A stretch of DNA of 64,000 bases. Origin: Elymus sibiricus (taxonomy: Eukaryota; Streptophyta; Magnoliopsida; Poales; Poaceae). Within the stretch, counting starts at the first letter, position 1; every line of letters starts with the position of its first letter. The DNA lies in the NCBI GenBank assembly GCA_039707655.1, contig CM077665.1:140307148-140371147 (forward strand), read 5' to 3'. A program made the translations under genes and the position numbers. Below the pieces are notes generated by a model, which was not told the origin of the DNA, did no database searches, and saw nothing but the letters and a program-made list of their open reading frames with translations. Positions 1-9,969 of the stretch are shown here, in pieces.

Positions 1-198
1 TAAATATTTGGCAAAACAAACGGGTCCCACATGATTGGTGCTCTATTTCGCGTTTCGAGTTTTGGAAGCCAATTTTCGCGGGCTATTAATCACACACGGT
101 CATGCATTGGGAACCGTCTGTGATGTTAATTCACACACGGCTGTTGACTAGGAAATCGTGTGAAATCACTGCTGGCGCCGATCAAGACTCCAGCCGCC

Positions 199-205
199 TA
201 TAAAT
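199..205 (+). promoter_or_regulatory. TATA box of ORF 278-898
   Basis: TATAAAT stands 79 bp upstream of the ATG at 278, with a CT-rich leader (TCTCGTCTCTC) between, a typical plant core promoter layout. Confidence 0.45.
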
Positions 206-277
206 GCTGCCCCTCAAGACGTCATCCTGCCTGCATTTTCTCGTCTCTCTATCCCACCCCTCGCACAAAACTCTGCC

Positions 278-898
278 ATGGCGCGGCCGGTCTGGGCACA
301 AGCAGAGGAGGAGGCGCCACCCCACGAGGGCATGGCGAAATGCAGCGACGAGGAGGACCCCTTCGCGCCCCCAGACGAGGTCGCGCCAGACCCCCCAAAT
401 GAAGATTGGTTTTGGGGCCAGTACAATCTGGCTTTGTGGAAGGCACTGCCGCCGGCTGAGAGAGCCAGGCAGGTGGCGTTCGAGAAGGAGTGGGCTGAGG
501 AGCGCGCCAGGAACCTCACGGCATGGAATGCCCTTAGTGCCGCAAGGGAAAAGGAGGAGCTGGAGCTTTGGCGGTGGGCGAGTCGACAAGCGGTGGAGGT
601 GTACGAAGACGGCCGGTACCACACAATGAAAGCCAGAGGCGCTAGGTGCCTCACCGCTGCGTGGGCGTGGGCCGATAAGCTCGAGCGTGCCACCGCCAAA
701 GAGCGCCAGTGGGCGGCCAGTGTACTGTCCTACATGGTCGCGCGCCTCCGCCAACAAGAGGCTGATCGGCACGTCGAGCGTTGCGAGGCGAAGGAGGCGG
801 TGAACTCCCTCCACGTTGAGAAGCCACCACGCACCAGGGAGCTGCTGGCGAGAGGCTGCCATTTTAGTGCTCCCCGCTCAAGGAGGGGTTATTATTAG
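278..898 (+). CDS. Unknown 206-aa transposon cargo protein
   Basis: The ORF is intact from ATG to TAG and has its own TATA box. I do not recognise a catalytic domain. The N-terminal 45 residues are acidic and Pro-rich (EEDPFAPPDEVAPDPPNED). Residues about 45-170 are Ala/Glu/Arg/Trp-rich and predict as long helices, with repeated Trp residues (LWKALPPAERARQVAFEKEW, LELWRWASRQ). The C-terminus is basic (SRRGYY). The antisense frame is also open but has no promoter and is a shadow. Context suggests a gene carried by a CACTA-like element. It could be an accessory protein of the element or a captured host gene; the sequence does not decide. Confidence 0.5.
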   Translation: MARPVWAQAEEEAPPHEGMAKCSDEEDPFAPPDEVAPDPPNEDWFWGQYNLALWKALPPAERARQVAFEKEWAEERARNLTAWNALSAAREKEELELWRWASRQAVEVYEDGRYHTMKARGARCLTAAWAWADKLERATAKERQWAASVLSYMVARLRQQEADRHVERCEAKEAVNSLHVEKPPRTRELLARGCHFSAPRSRRGYY

Positions 899-1211
899 TT
901 TAGTTTTTATTCATTGTACGTATTAGTTAAGTACTATCATTACGTATATGTGATGATATATACTGTATATGTATCATGTCTTCAATGAGCTATTCAACAA
1001 TTAATATATATTATTAGATTCACATTTCTATCTGTTTTCATACTGATTTTCTGGCTCTAACTATTAGCCTTTTACACATATTGAAACATAACAATAGAAC
1101 ATAAATCATTCACACATCGAAACATATGAATATTGTGATTGTTGTCCAGACATTGGGATCGACATCTAAATGATTCAACAAAATAAAACGCGTCCATGAC
1201 TGCACCCTAAC
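899..1211. other. AT-rich intergenic DNA between cargo ORFs
   Basis: AT-rich 3' flank shared by two converging ORFs (278-898 plus, 1212-1727 minus). Poly(A)-signal-like AT-rich motifs occur, but I see no other structure. Confidence 0.4.
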
Positions 1212-1727
1212 CTACAGAAGCTCTTGGTTGTGCCTGAACTCGGTCAGGTGTTCGTCCATGCGGTTTACACGCTCGCGGTACTGCTGGAGCGCGATCTCGA
1301 GCTCCAAGCTGGCTATTTCATCGGAGAATACCATCTCGAGGATGCGACGGCCATTTTGTTCTACTGCTCCCCGCTGGACACCTGGGCCAAGGAGGCGCTT
1401 GAGCCTACCGACGAGCCCGTTAGCATCGAGGGGTCCGCAGACAGGGCGAACGGCGCGACCCATGTGAACGGCACGACCGGCGTCCGATGCAAGGACGGTG
1501 TGGCCGGGCTCTGGTGCAAGTACAGCGCAGATGGCCGCTGCCCATTCCTGGCGAGAAATAGGGCTACTCACGTGCCTTGGACACAGCTGCAACGTCATGT
1601 CGGGTGGGATAGCAGGCAAGCGGAGATGGAACCGCTCTTGCTCTGTCGCGCGCCACGCCTCTCGCTCTGCAGCCCTCCATCGGTCTTGGTGTGCGGCACG
1701 CCTTGCCCTCTCGGCGCGGACGCGCAT
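1212..1727 (-). CDS. Unknown cargo ORF, 5'-truncated at a deletion junction
   Basis: This minus-strand ORF of 171 aa is Arg/Ala/Glu-rich. The N-terminus (RAERARRAAHQDRWRAAERE) looks like a coiled coil. The C-terminus (LELEIALQQYRERVNRMDEH) is another helix. The reading frame stays open upstream of the ATG back to a TAG at about 1773-1775, and the codons there repeat the same RA..QEDHRW / RAAHQDRW pattern. The original protein therefore probably began further right and was cut off where the CACTA-like fragment joins the LTR at about 1787. No known domain is visible. Divergent and convergent small ORFs with this composition recur inside the CACTA at 2289-10700. Confidence 0.4.
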   Translation of the reverse strand: MRVRAERARRAAHQDRWRAAEREAWRATEQERFHLRLPAIPPDMTLQLCPRHVSSPISRQEWAAAICAVLAPEPGHTVLASDAGRAVHMGRAVRPVCGPLDANGLVGRLKRLLGPGVQRGAVEQNGRRILEMVFSDEIASLELEIALQQYRERVNRMDEHLTEFRHNQELL

Positions 1728-1787
1728 GTTTTTCTCTACGGAGCACCACCGATGATCTTCTTGTGTGGCACGCTATAGCCTCTCGGC

Positions 1788-2288
1788 AGTGGAGTAATAG
1801 TAGTAGGTGCAGGCAGGAGTTGGCCTACTTGTTTATGGATGTGATGCCTATAAGCATGATCATTGCCATGAATATCACATAACTATGCGCTTTTCTATCA
1901 ATTGCCCAACAGTAATTTGTTTACCCATCGTATGCCTACTTCGAGAGAGATGCCACTAGAGAACAATATGCCCCCGGGTCTATTTGCTTATATATTTACA
2001 AATGCTACTATTTCCTTGCTGCCATTATTTATTTATTATTTATTTTGCAATTTATATTTATCCAACTATCAAGTACACTACTTATCTGCTTGCAAGTAAC
2101 GAGTTCAAGGGGCTTGACAATCCTCTTTCCCGCGTTAGGTGCAAGTGTTTGCTCTTTTGTTCGTAGGCGCTGAAGACATGAGTTGCATGGTCCTCGTATT
2201 GATTTGATAACCTTGGTTCTCACTGAGGGAAATACTTATCTATACTATGTTGCATCATTTGCTCCTCTTAGCGGAAAAACCCAACGCA
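1788..2288 (+). repeat. Element D 5' LTR remnant (3' third)
   Basis: 501 bp that match 40221-40718 of the 3' LTR almost base for base, including ATTGCCATGAATATCACATA and CGCGTTAGGTGCAAGTGTTT. The first two thirds, including the promoter, are missing at the junction with the CACTA-like fragment. The last 14 bp of this LTR (ending AGTATCA) lie at 35332-35345 beyond the CACTA insertion. Confidence 0.85.
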
Positions 2289-2760
2289 CACTACTACAGA
2301 ATGGTCCAAACATGACACATCAATCAGAGACCCTTCGACGAAACTGTGTGCGATGCATCAATCGCAAACGGTATAGTGCAAGCTCCGTCGCTAATGGCAC
2401 GAACTGTGTACGAAGGTGGACCCATCAAATACAATTCAGAAAGTAGTTGTGTGTGCGATCTACGGCAGACAGTTTGTTCTTATGAACCGTTTGTGATTAG
2501 AGAAGATAACAGAAACGGTTACCAAAACTACATACGTGTGCGAAGTACGGCATACAGTTCACTCGGATAAACTGTGTGCGCTGATACAGCAGAACACAAA
2601 CGACTCGGCATAACATGATGTGTGCGATATACAACAAACAGGTGAGTAATGAGAATCGTGTGCGAACACCAGAAATAACACAGACGATTCATACTGACAA
2701 GCCGTGTGTGTTGTGGGCAGACGGTTGCTGCCAGGTAATTGTCAGCGATGGATGAGATCA
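2289..2760. repeat. CACTA left terminus and subterminal repeats
   Basis: After CACTACTACAG the sequence carries about eight copies of a motif near CTGTGTGCGATN(C/A)A on both strands, for example at 2345, 2407, 2450, 2537, 2572, 2618, 2658 and 2703. Subterminal arrays like this are the usual transposase-binding regions of CACTA elements. Confidence 0.75.
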
Positions 2761-3137
2761 TTACAGACGCTACGTTGGGAAATGTCGTTTGCCTGTATTA
2801 ATATCACGGACGTTTTATTATTTTGACGCGTGTGCCTCCGCATCAGTCCATCCTCCTCTCTCACGTCTTGTCACCGTGTTGCCGCCCGAGTATTCCAGTG
2901 CACGCTTCGGCACCGCTTTTGGGTTTTGTCCACGCGCCCGCTCGATGATCCCGTTCCCGCTTAGAACCGCGCAGGTTCCCGCGCCCAAAACCGTTCTACG
3001 GCTCTAGCTTCCCGCCATACTCGGTGAAATCCCCAATGATTGCCTGCCTGCTATATAAACCGTCACGGCCAGCGACTTCACATTGCCTTCAGCCCCCTCC
3101 ACGTAGCTTGTCTAGTTTGCTTCTCCCCCAATCGCCA
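2761..3137. other. 5' flank and leader of cargo pseudogene
   Basis: No ORF of note. It becomes GC-rich towards 3000 and ends with a TATA box (3052-3059) and a CT-rich leader before the ATG at 3138. Confidence 0.4.
3052..3059 (+). promoter_or_regulatory. TATA box of cargo gene 3138-3757
   Basis: TATATAAA about 80 bp before the ATG at 3138, matching the TATA-to-ATG spacing of the ORF at 278. Confidence 0.45.
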
Positions 3138-3757
3138 ATGGCACCGGCCGTTCGTCGTCACCCAGCCACTCCGCCAGAGGACAGCTCCAGCTGGGAGGCT
3201 TCACCGCGTCGGTGCGGCAGTCCTCTGAAGTGTGTAGTGCACGTGGCGTCCCTGGTGGGTGTGCGCATGCCACCAACTACACGCTCCACCACCACTGCCC
3301 GAAGGCAGCTGCTGCCGGTGGCCGCCGTGGCCGCCACCACGCCTTCCGCCGTCGGGGCCGCCACCCACCGTCATCCGTCTTTGCCACAACCCCGCCGTCA
3401 GGCTGCAGGGTCATAACCCGTGCCACCACCAAGGCCTGAATGCGGGAGGTGGAGTCCGCCAAAGGCCCGCCGCCGGGCTTCTGCGTCGCAACCCTTGCGC
3501 GCTACATCTACTTCCTAGAGAAGGAGGTGGAGCGCCAGGTCGCTCACGCGAAGAAGCTCACCGACGCCGTGGCCGGAGGAGAAGCCGCAGTGGCAGCGCG
3601 GAATGCGGACATCTACGTAGAGTCCCGTCGCTTCGAGGAGGGGCATCTTGAGCGCCGGAGGGTAGCACTGGCAGGCACGAACACGTCTTCGCCAACTCAT
3701 CGGCAGGCTCCTCCTCCACTTGCTCTTACTGAGCGCGCTCGATTCTGCTGGAAGTAG
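3138..3757 (+). pseudogene. Cargo gene with frame break, coiled-coil C-terminus
   Basis: An ATG in good context at 3138 follows a TATA box and opens a Pro/Ala/Arg/Thr-rich frame that stops at 3416. A second frame, open from 3440 to 3757, encodes a better protein-like segment of 105 aa with a coiled coil (YIYFLEKEVERQVAHAKKL and following Glu/Ala/Arg-rich helix). The lengths, promoter and single gene-sized unit suggest that both frames once belonged to one gene of about 200 codons, now split by at least one indel. That size matches the cargo ORF at 278-898. No family recognised. Confidence 0.4.
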
Positions 3758-4415
3758 TACAAAGCCCCTCCGTAGTACTAGTATTTAGGGGCTATTTTGT
3801 TCAGTTCATCTAACTATAGATATGGTTGAACTGTACCACGTACTTTAATTAGCGAGTATATAGTTGAATTAGCTAATTCAGTACGTGGTTGGCAACAATT
3901 GGGGAAAAGTTTGTTCGGTTCAGCTGTCGAGTTGAACTGTATTGTACAAAGACCAGTGCTTAATGTATGAATGAAATCCATGTTTAAAGTGAATTTCAGT
4001 TGCAAAATTACACCCTAATTGTGATTTTGTTTCTGCAATAGTTGCCAAATGCCAGTGCTACAATGTTGACAAATGCCAGTGTTACTAGATCGACAGATGC
4101 CAATGTTTCCGATTTGACACATGGCAATTTACCCAGTATGATAGATGCAAATCTTCCCGGATTGTCTATACTAGGCACACGGATCATATTCGAGAAACGT
4201 TTGCGATGACGCATTGGACCAATCCTTCGCGCCAATATTTTGACTTGGCTTACGGGCGAAGGAAAGATAGTTGTCGATCTTCAAACGGGTATTCAACCTG
4301 AACCGGGTGTGATGTGTGTTCATTCGGATAAAATTATGATGGTTTTGTGTTTCCTACGTGAATTCAGAGATAAATACTTAGTTCATCAAACCATAGATTT
4401 CATTCAGTCAAGCTT
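3758..4415. other. AT-rich spacer inside the CACTA
   Basis: Non-coding 3' flanks of two converging cargo genes. At 4050-4170 a short degenerate repeat is visible (AATGCCAGTGTTACTAG / GATGCCAATGTTTCCGA / GATGCAAATCTTCCCGG, about 32-bp period). Confidence 0.35.
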
Positions 4416-5102
4416 TCACTTTACATTCATACAATCGAGATACAATATCAAGAAAACTAGTTGGCGGCGGCGGCCTCCTGCGGCGGCATTCTCATGCTCT
4501 GGGGCATAGTTGTACAGTTCTTCAATCGAGACCAGAATGTTATGGACTTCACAATCAAAGAGCCAGTCATCGCGTGATCGACGGGTGCGGGGCCGGGGGG
4601 CGGCTACTAGCGGCGCTGTGAGAAAGCTGTCGACGGCGGCGGCCCAATCCGCTGAGGGGGCCGTGATGCGTGCAGGCGCGCGCACGGGCACGGGCGCGGT
4701 GGGTGCAGGCACACGCAAGGGGTCGGGCGCCGTCGGTGCGAGCACGCGCACTGGGACCGGCGTGGGGTGTGCAAGGGCGCGCACGAGCACGGGGGCAGGA
4801 GGAGGCGCTGGCGCTTGCACGTACACGAGCTCACGCGGGTCGGCGGGGACCTCCCTGACGCCCGTGGTTTCCAGCGCTACGATGATGCTGGGCGACCAGC
4901 CCGTCAATGCCACGGGGATGGTTGCTGGCACGGGCGCGGTGATGGTTGATGGCGAGTGCGTCGGGGCAGCATCCGTTGCGGCATGCAGCTCTTCCAGGGC
5001 CATGTCCATGGCGTCCCATTCATCTTCATGTTCTATCTCTTCCGTCTCGGTGTCAACTTCACCAAACCGGAAGACTAGTGGCATATGATCCTTCTGCAGC
5101 AT
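4416..5102 (-). CDS. Unknown 228-aa cargo protein with Pro/Val repeats
   Basis: Intact minus-strand ORF. A TATA-like CATATATC lies about 50 bp upstream (near 5155). Residues 1-45 are strongly acidic (EVDTETEEIEHEDEWDAMDM). Residues about 95-150 form short repeats of the type (A/V)P(V/A)PVRVLAPTAPDP, a probably disordered Pro/Val/Ala linker. Residues 155-205 contain a more compact segment with aromatic residues (RDDWLFDCEVHNILVSIEEL), followed by a basic then hydrophobic tail. No catalytic motif and no signal peptide. The plus-strand ORF over the same DNA is its shadow. It lies in a row of similarly sized cargo ORFs. Confidence 0.45.
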   Translation of the reverse strand: MLQKDHMPLVFRFGEVDTETEEIEHEDEWDAMDMALEELHAATDAAPTHSPSTITAPVPATIPVALTGWSPSIIVALETTGVREVPADPRELVYVQAPAPPPAPVLVRALAHPTPVPVRVLAPTAPDPLRVPAPTAPVPVRAPARITAPSADWAAAVDSFLTAPLVAAPRPRTRRSRDDWLFDCEVHNILVSIEELYNYAPEHENAAAGGRRRQLVFLILYLDCMNVK

Positions 5103-5559
5103 GGCGTAGGTCGCCGTGGAGGTCTAAAGATGGAGGGGAATGTGAGGCGAAGATATATGGAGGATTGTGAGTGTGTGGGCAGTAAAGCTGCCTATTAAAC
5201 AGCGGCTCGGGTGCCATTGATGGATAGGTTGGAAGCGAGGAGGGCGGACATGGAGGTCAAAGGACTCGATTCCCGATGAGTCTTTGGCGTACTGCCAGCA
5301 CGCCTCCCGGTGAGCCTGCGCGGCGGATGCCAGCTCGCACGCCTCCTGTCAACTCAAGCATCTGCTCGCACGGCACCTCCTAAGCCCTAGCCAATAAAAG
5401 AGTGCAACGCTTGGCAACACGTAAAGGGTAGTAGAACGCCCAACGGTTTGAAAATAATGCAAACGTTTGCGTGGAAACGTGACAGTTCCTTGTTCCAAAA
5501 AGCTTTTGTTTGCTATTAATGACACGAAAAATACCACAACATATTTGTGCTATATAATG
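5103..5559. other. Spacer inside the CACTA, nothing recognised
   Basis: Contains the promoter side of the minus-strand ORF 4416-5102 (TATA-like near 5155) and otherwise no ORF or repeat that I can support. Confidence 0.3.
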
Positions 5560-7560
5560 ACACCATGCCAAATTTCTTGAATTTTGTGTGAGTTCTAGAT
5601 TTACTATAATTTAACTAATATTCTCAATGTTGTCTCAAAAAGAAAATATATATTAAAAACGAGTCTCAGATAGGAAAACAAAATGATATGACGCCTTTAT
5701 GTGCCATGTTCATGAAACCATGCCAAGTTTCATGAATCTCCTAACGAGTTTTTGATTTACATGATTTAAAACACTATAGTTTCTCTGTTTATGTGGCCGA
5801 GCCAAGACCCCGAGATGTTTGAAATTCATTCACATGTCTTGCATGGGACCTAAAGATGCATGCACACTAATATGGTTTTCAACCCATTTTGATGCACCGG
5901 ACCTTCTGATTGTAGTTTGGATTTGAATTATGCATGTTAAATAATGCATATAAAAGTCAAATAATGTATAAAAAGGCCAAACGAACCATGTATAATTTCA
6001 TATTTTGGCACGACACTCTCATTTTGGCATATGTTGCCTCTAGAAATATATAGTTCAAGACGAGAAGAGGCAGCGGATGTCGATTCGCCCACATAAGGTG
6101 ACACATTACATATCGAAACAACAAAGCTTCATGTGATAATTTATCTTTGGTTTGTGCGGGGCTTGTGCCAAAACTTGTCCCAAATTGGACATTATTTTAC
6201 CAGGGCACATACGAGCCATGCATGTTATGACACCATGCCAAGTTTCATAAATTTTCTGACTAGTTTTTGATTTACACATGATTTAAAACCCGTGTTTCTC
6301 AATGTTTGTATGGCCGAGCCAAGACCGCGAGATGTTTGAAAATCATTCACATATATAGCATGGGATCCTAAAGATGCATGTACACTTATACGGTTTTCAA
6401 CCCATTTTGATGCACCGTACCTTGTGAATGTAGTTTAAATTTGAATTATGCATGTTAAATAATGCATATAAAAGTCAATTAATGTATAAGAAGCCCAAAC
6501 GAACCATGTATACTTTCATATTTTGGAACGACACTCATTTTGGTATATGTTGCCTCTAGAAATATATAGTTCAAGACGAGAAGAGGCAGCGGATGTCGAT
6601 TCGCCCACATAAGGTGACACGTTCCTTATCGAAACCACAAAAGCTAGCTTCCCGTGAGTAGCTGAGGTTTGTAAGGGCTTGTGCCAAATCTTGTCCCAAA
6701 TCGGACAATTTATCATCAGGACACATATGAGCCATGACATGACACCATGCCAAGTTTCCTGAATTTCTGACGAGTTTTTGATTTATACATGAATGTAAAA
6801 CCAAGTTTCTCAATGTATGTGGCCGAGCCAAGACCCCAAGATGTTTGAAATCCATTCCCATATCTTGCATGGGGCCCAAAGTAGCCATGGACACTTATAC
6901 GATTTTTCAACCCATTTTGATGCACCGGACCTTGTGATTTTAGTTCAAATTTTAATTATCCACATTGTATGCCTAGAGAACTCAATTAACGTATGAAAAG
7001 GAGAAAAGAACCCTAAATAATTCCATATTTTAGCAAGACACTCTTACTAGTGTGAGTTGCCTCTAACAAAAGTTCATGGCGAGAAGATGAGCGGATGTCG
7101 TTTTGCCTACGTAAGGTGAGGTTTTCCTTATCGGGACCTCAAAGATTGAAGTGAGAAGCTCTGCTTTGTAAGGGACTTGTGGCTAAAATTGTCCCATGTT
7201 GTACTTTTTTTTTACCATGGCACATATGTGCCATGTCATGACAACATGCCAAGTTTTTAGAATTTCTGACGCGTTTTGGATTTACATCAATTTAAAAACC
7301 AAGTTTCTCAACGTTTGTGGCCGAGCCAAGATGCCGAGATGTTTGAAGTTCATTCCCATTTATTGCCCGTGACCTAAAGATGAAGCCATGGACACTAATA
7401 TGATTTTTCATCCCATTTTGATGCATGGACATTGGGACGATAGTTCAAATTTGAATTGTGCACATTAAATGTCTAGAAAACTCGATTAATTTATAAAAAT
7501 GGCAAACAGACCCTGAATAATTCCATATTTTAGCACGACACAGCTATTGGTCAGTGTTCA
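5560..7560. repeat. About 510-bp tandem repeat, four units
   Basis: The marker TGCCAAGTTT with the same following text (GAATTT..TGACGAGTTTTTGATTTACA, then TGGCCGAGCCAAGAC, then CCCATTTTGATGCACC, then TTGCCTCTA) recurs at 5721, 6236, 6748 and 7247. The spacing is about 515, 512 and 499 bp, with a partial unit from 5560. The units have diverged by substitutions and small indels, so the array is not recent. Reading frames within it are short and not conserved between units, so it is non-coding. Confidence 0.8.
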
Positions 7561-7822
7561 CTGCACATAAATCTTATTGCAATCCAAACACCGTCCTTTG
7601 TCGAATTAACCTCATTTTTTGTTTTAAAAACATTTTGAAAATTAAGTCTTTCACAAACAGTTGACGTTCATGAATCGTGTGTGATGCAGTACAAAATATC
7701 TTGGGCCAATCCTCGTAATGCATGGCTTAGGCCGGAAGCTTCGTCGGCTGCAGTACACCGCCGACCAGTTTACCGCACTGACTCCTCAGACCATTTTACT
7801 TTTCAATCGTCGCCGGTGAAAG
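7561..7822. other. Spacer with CACTA-type motif before cargo ORF
   Basis: Contains a GTTGACGTTCATGAATCGTGTGTGATG segment (about 7660) that resembles the CACTA subterminal motif. No TATA box clearer than TTTTAAAAAC at about 7621 was found before the ATG at 7823. Confidence 0.3.
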
Positions 7823-8431
7823 ATGGCGACGTGGATCCCCGTCGTGAGAGCAACTTCGGCAACCGACTCCGGCCCAAGCACGGCCGCATCAGCCATGAGC
7901 GCGCTCTCGACATGCTGGAACGCGGCCGCTACCTCTGACAGAGCGTCTGCAGCAACCGAAAGGGCAGCTGCTGCAGCTGAGAGGGCGGCAGCAACAACCG
8001 CGACGGGGATAGCAAATGGCGAGAACGGCACATCAGCTGTCAGTTCCTCGGCGGTCGCCGTAGCACTGATGGCGGACGCCCAGTCCCATCTCGAGGCCGC
8101 CCACGCCCATCTCGTGTCGGTCGCTGCACAAATCACATCTGCCTTCTCCGACACCGGTCGACAACCCACCTTCGTTGAGTTGGTAATCGCTGAGTGTGCT
8201 CGAGCAGGCGTCCATTCGTCGGCAGCCTCCCTAGCCAAGATTGTGGCCGTCCAAGCCCGGAGCAAGGCCGCCCACGCCAGGCTCATGGCGGCCTTATCCA
8301 AAGAGATGGTGGACGAAGACTGCGAGATGTTGGAGTATGTGGCGATGGATCTCGTTTCCCCGGAGTTCGTCGAGCGGGAGCTGGTCATCGAGGAGGCGGC
8401 GGAGATCGACGAATGCCAGGCGGAATATTAG
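7823..8431 (+). CDS. Unknown 202-aa alanine-rich cargo protein
   Basis: Intact ORF from ATG to TAG. Residues 20-65 are low-complexity Ala/Thr/Ser with heptad-like ATERAAAAAERAA repeats. Residues 80-170 are an Ala-rich helical region (LMADAQSHLEAAHAHLVSVA). The C-terminus is acidic (VIEEAAEIDECQAEY). No enzyme motif, membrane segment or signal peptide is visible. The antisense 200-aa ORF is a shadow made by GC-rich codons. Composition and size match the neighbouring cargo ORFs of this CACTA. Confidence 0.45.
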   Translation: MATWIPVVRATSATDSGPSTAASAMSALSTCWNAAATSDRASAATERAAAAAERAAATTATGIANGENGTSAVSSSAVAVALMADAQSHLEAAHAHLVSVAAQITSAFSDTGRQPTFVELVIAECARAGVHSSAASLAKIVAVQARSKAAHARLMAALSKEMVDEDCEMLEYVAMDLVSPEFVERELVIEEAAEIDECQAEY

Positions 8432-9153
8432 TCTCTGTCTAGAGCGATGGTGTTTTGTTAGAGTAATGTTTAAGTCAATTAACTAATGTTTATTAGTTGC
8501 TCGATTAAGTAAGTTCGGGCAGTGTTGTAGGCTCTTTTGTGTAGTACTACTCAAATTTGCAAGTGTTGTTAAACTAAGCAATGACCAATGTAACGAGGGA
8601 AATTCGGACCAAAATTTGCCGCCGTGTCCCCATTTTCTCTTCCTAATGAACATGAAATGCAAGTACCGTGTGCAATGTACTATCCGATATCTTACGCCGG
8701 AAGCTTGGAGACCAAAATTTCCATGTTCAGTCTCATCACACATGGGATAAACTATAGCATACGTTTGTGTTGTTGAATATCGCACACAGTTATGGTAAAG
8801 GTACTGTGTCCGATGTGACTATGCGCGCTACTTTTTTGCCGCACCGAACGAAATTTTGGGCTGCCACGCAAATATCTACCTCCCCCGCCCCTCGTACCAA
8901 CTAAAAGACACATTTCCCATTCCCCCTGCTCCCCCCTTCATTTCCTAAGTTCAAACCTTCACTGCTTGCTTGCAGCGCCGGCGACGCTCCTTCCTACTGC
9001 TCGGTCTCATCCATCTAGTCATAGTCAGGTAATCCAAACCTTCCCCATACCCCCTCCACCCCCTCCTCCTCCATTCCACATGGTCCGACCGCCGGCGCGA
9101 CACATTCCACCAAAATCACCGGCCCACCCCCCACATAATCGCCGCTGAAAGAC
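8432..9153. other. Spacer inside the CACTA with subterminal-like motifs
   Basis: Segments such as CCGTGTGCAATG (8668), CGCACACAGTT (8783) and GTGTCCGATGTGAC (8806) resemble the CACTA subterminal motif well inside the element. This may mark an old internal end or a composite origin. A pyrimidine-rich stretch (8880-9080) precedes the next ORF. Confidence 0.35.
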
Positions 9154-9577
9154 ATGGTGCACGTAGTATAGCCAGGATCTCAAGGAGCACCTGGCAGCGG
9201 AGAAGCAAATCGCGACCGCACGCGCGGATGAGTCCCCGATGGCTGCCATGCGTGCTGACCCCCAGATCTTGGAGCAGCATCTAGACATCGAGGCCACCGT
9301 CGACGCCTCGCGAACGGACGCTGCCACGCGGTTGGCTGCTTTGAACAATAACTCGTTGTGTTTTCTCCAAGGCTCCGTTGTTGCCTTTGATGACGACTCT
9401 GTGTTGTTTTCTCAGCGTGCCCGTGCTTTCCTCAACTCCATAGCAGGCAGGTTGGTGCCCGGACAGGCTGAGGCAACTCACCACTACGAGGAGGGCACCC
9501 ACGATGTGGAGGACTCGCCGTCGTCCAAGCCCATCATTATCGATATCTCCAACGACGAGGAATATCTTGTTTTTTAA
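9154..9577 (+). pseudogene. Cargo gene, possibly with broken start, 112-aa ORF left
   Basis: The frame ending at 9577 is open from about 9168. It has an internal ATG at 9239, giving 112 aa. Codons before 9239 (QDLKEHLAAEKQIATARADE) look like continuous coding sequence, so the true start was probably upstream. The nearest upstream ATG (9154) is in another frame and soon stops. The body is helical (AATRLAALNNNSL). The C-terminus is acidic and ends with a short hydrophobic tail; the segment PIIIDISNDEEYLVF resembles a SUMO-interaction-like hydrophobic/acidic motif, which is only suggestive. No family recognised. Confidence 0.4.
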
Positions 9578-9969
9578 GCTTAATTACTAATGACCCATGT
9601 TGAGCTAGCTACGCATGTTTGTTTCACCTGCTGCATCTGTTGCTCCTGCCTTTCCATAAGAAACTCTAGTGAAATATGCAATGTAATGCTACTATGCAAT
9701 CTGACCTTCTACTACTATGTTGTATTGTGCAATGTGATGCTCAGTTAATTGTTTGGTTCAGTTGTTTTGGTGATCATCTGCAATGTCATGTTCAATTATT
9801 GTTGGTACAATTTTGTTTTGTTATGCACGTGAAACCTACAATTGCTATATTTCATAGTTCTTAGCACGCTTGTCTTTTCCATCTGGCTTGAATTCATATG
9901 TTGGATATGCAATGCGTTTATCTTTCATTAAAATATTTTACTGATCAATATCTATTCTTAAACACGTTA
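9578..9969. other. AT-rich spacer, nothing recognised
   Basis: 3' flank of the cargo ORF and upstream DNA of the B3-like gene. Repeated short words (CAATGTGATGC, CAATCTGACC, CAATGTCATG) suggest slippage; there is no coding signal. Confidence 0.3.

Larger units (their letters stand above)
1..1787. mobile_element. CACTA-like element fragment with two cargo ORFs
   Basis: The stretch has no LTR features. It carries CACTA-style motifs (CACACACGGT, ACCGTCTGTGATG, AATCGTGTG at about 90-160) like those at the ends of the large CACTA at 2289. It holds two small ORFs, 278-898 (plus) and 1212-1727 (minus), in the same alanine/glutamate/arginine-rich style as the cargo ORFs of that CACTA. Its left end lies outside the window. 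Its right end is an abrupt join to LTR sequence at about 1780-1788, with no terminal repeat and no target duplication, so it looks truncated by deletion. Assignment to CACTA is inferred from motif style, not from a terminal repeat. Confidence 0.5.

Noticed and set aside
182..862. 226-aa minus-strand ORF
   Set aside because: Antisense shadow of the ORF at 278-898, without a promoter or domain.
7786..8388. 200-aa minus-strand ORF
   Set aside because: Antisense of the Ala-rich ORF at 7823-8431; Ala/Arg-rich codons leave the reverse frame open.
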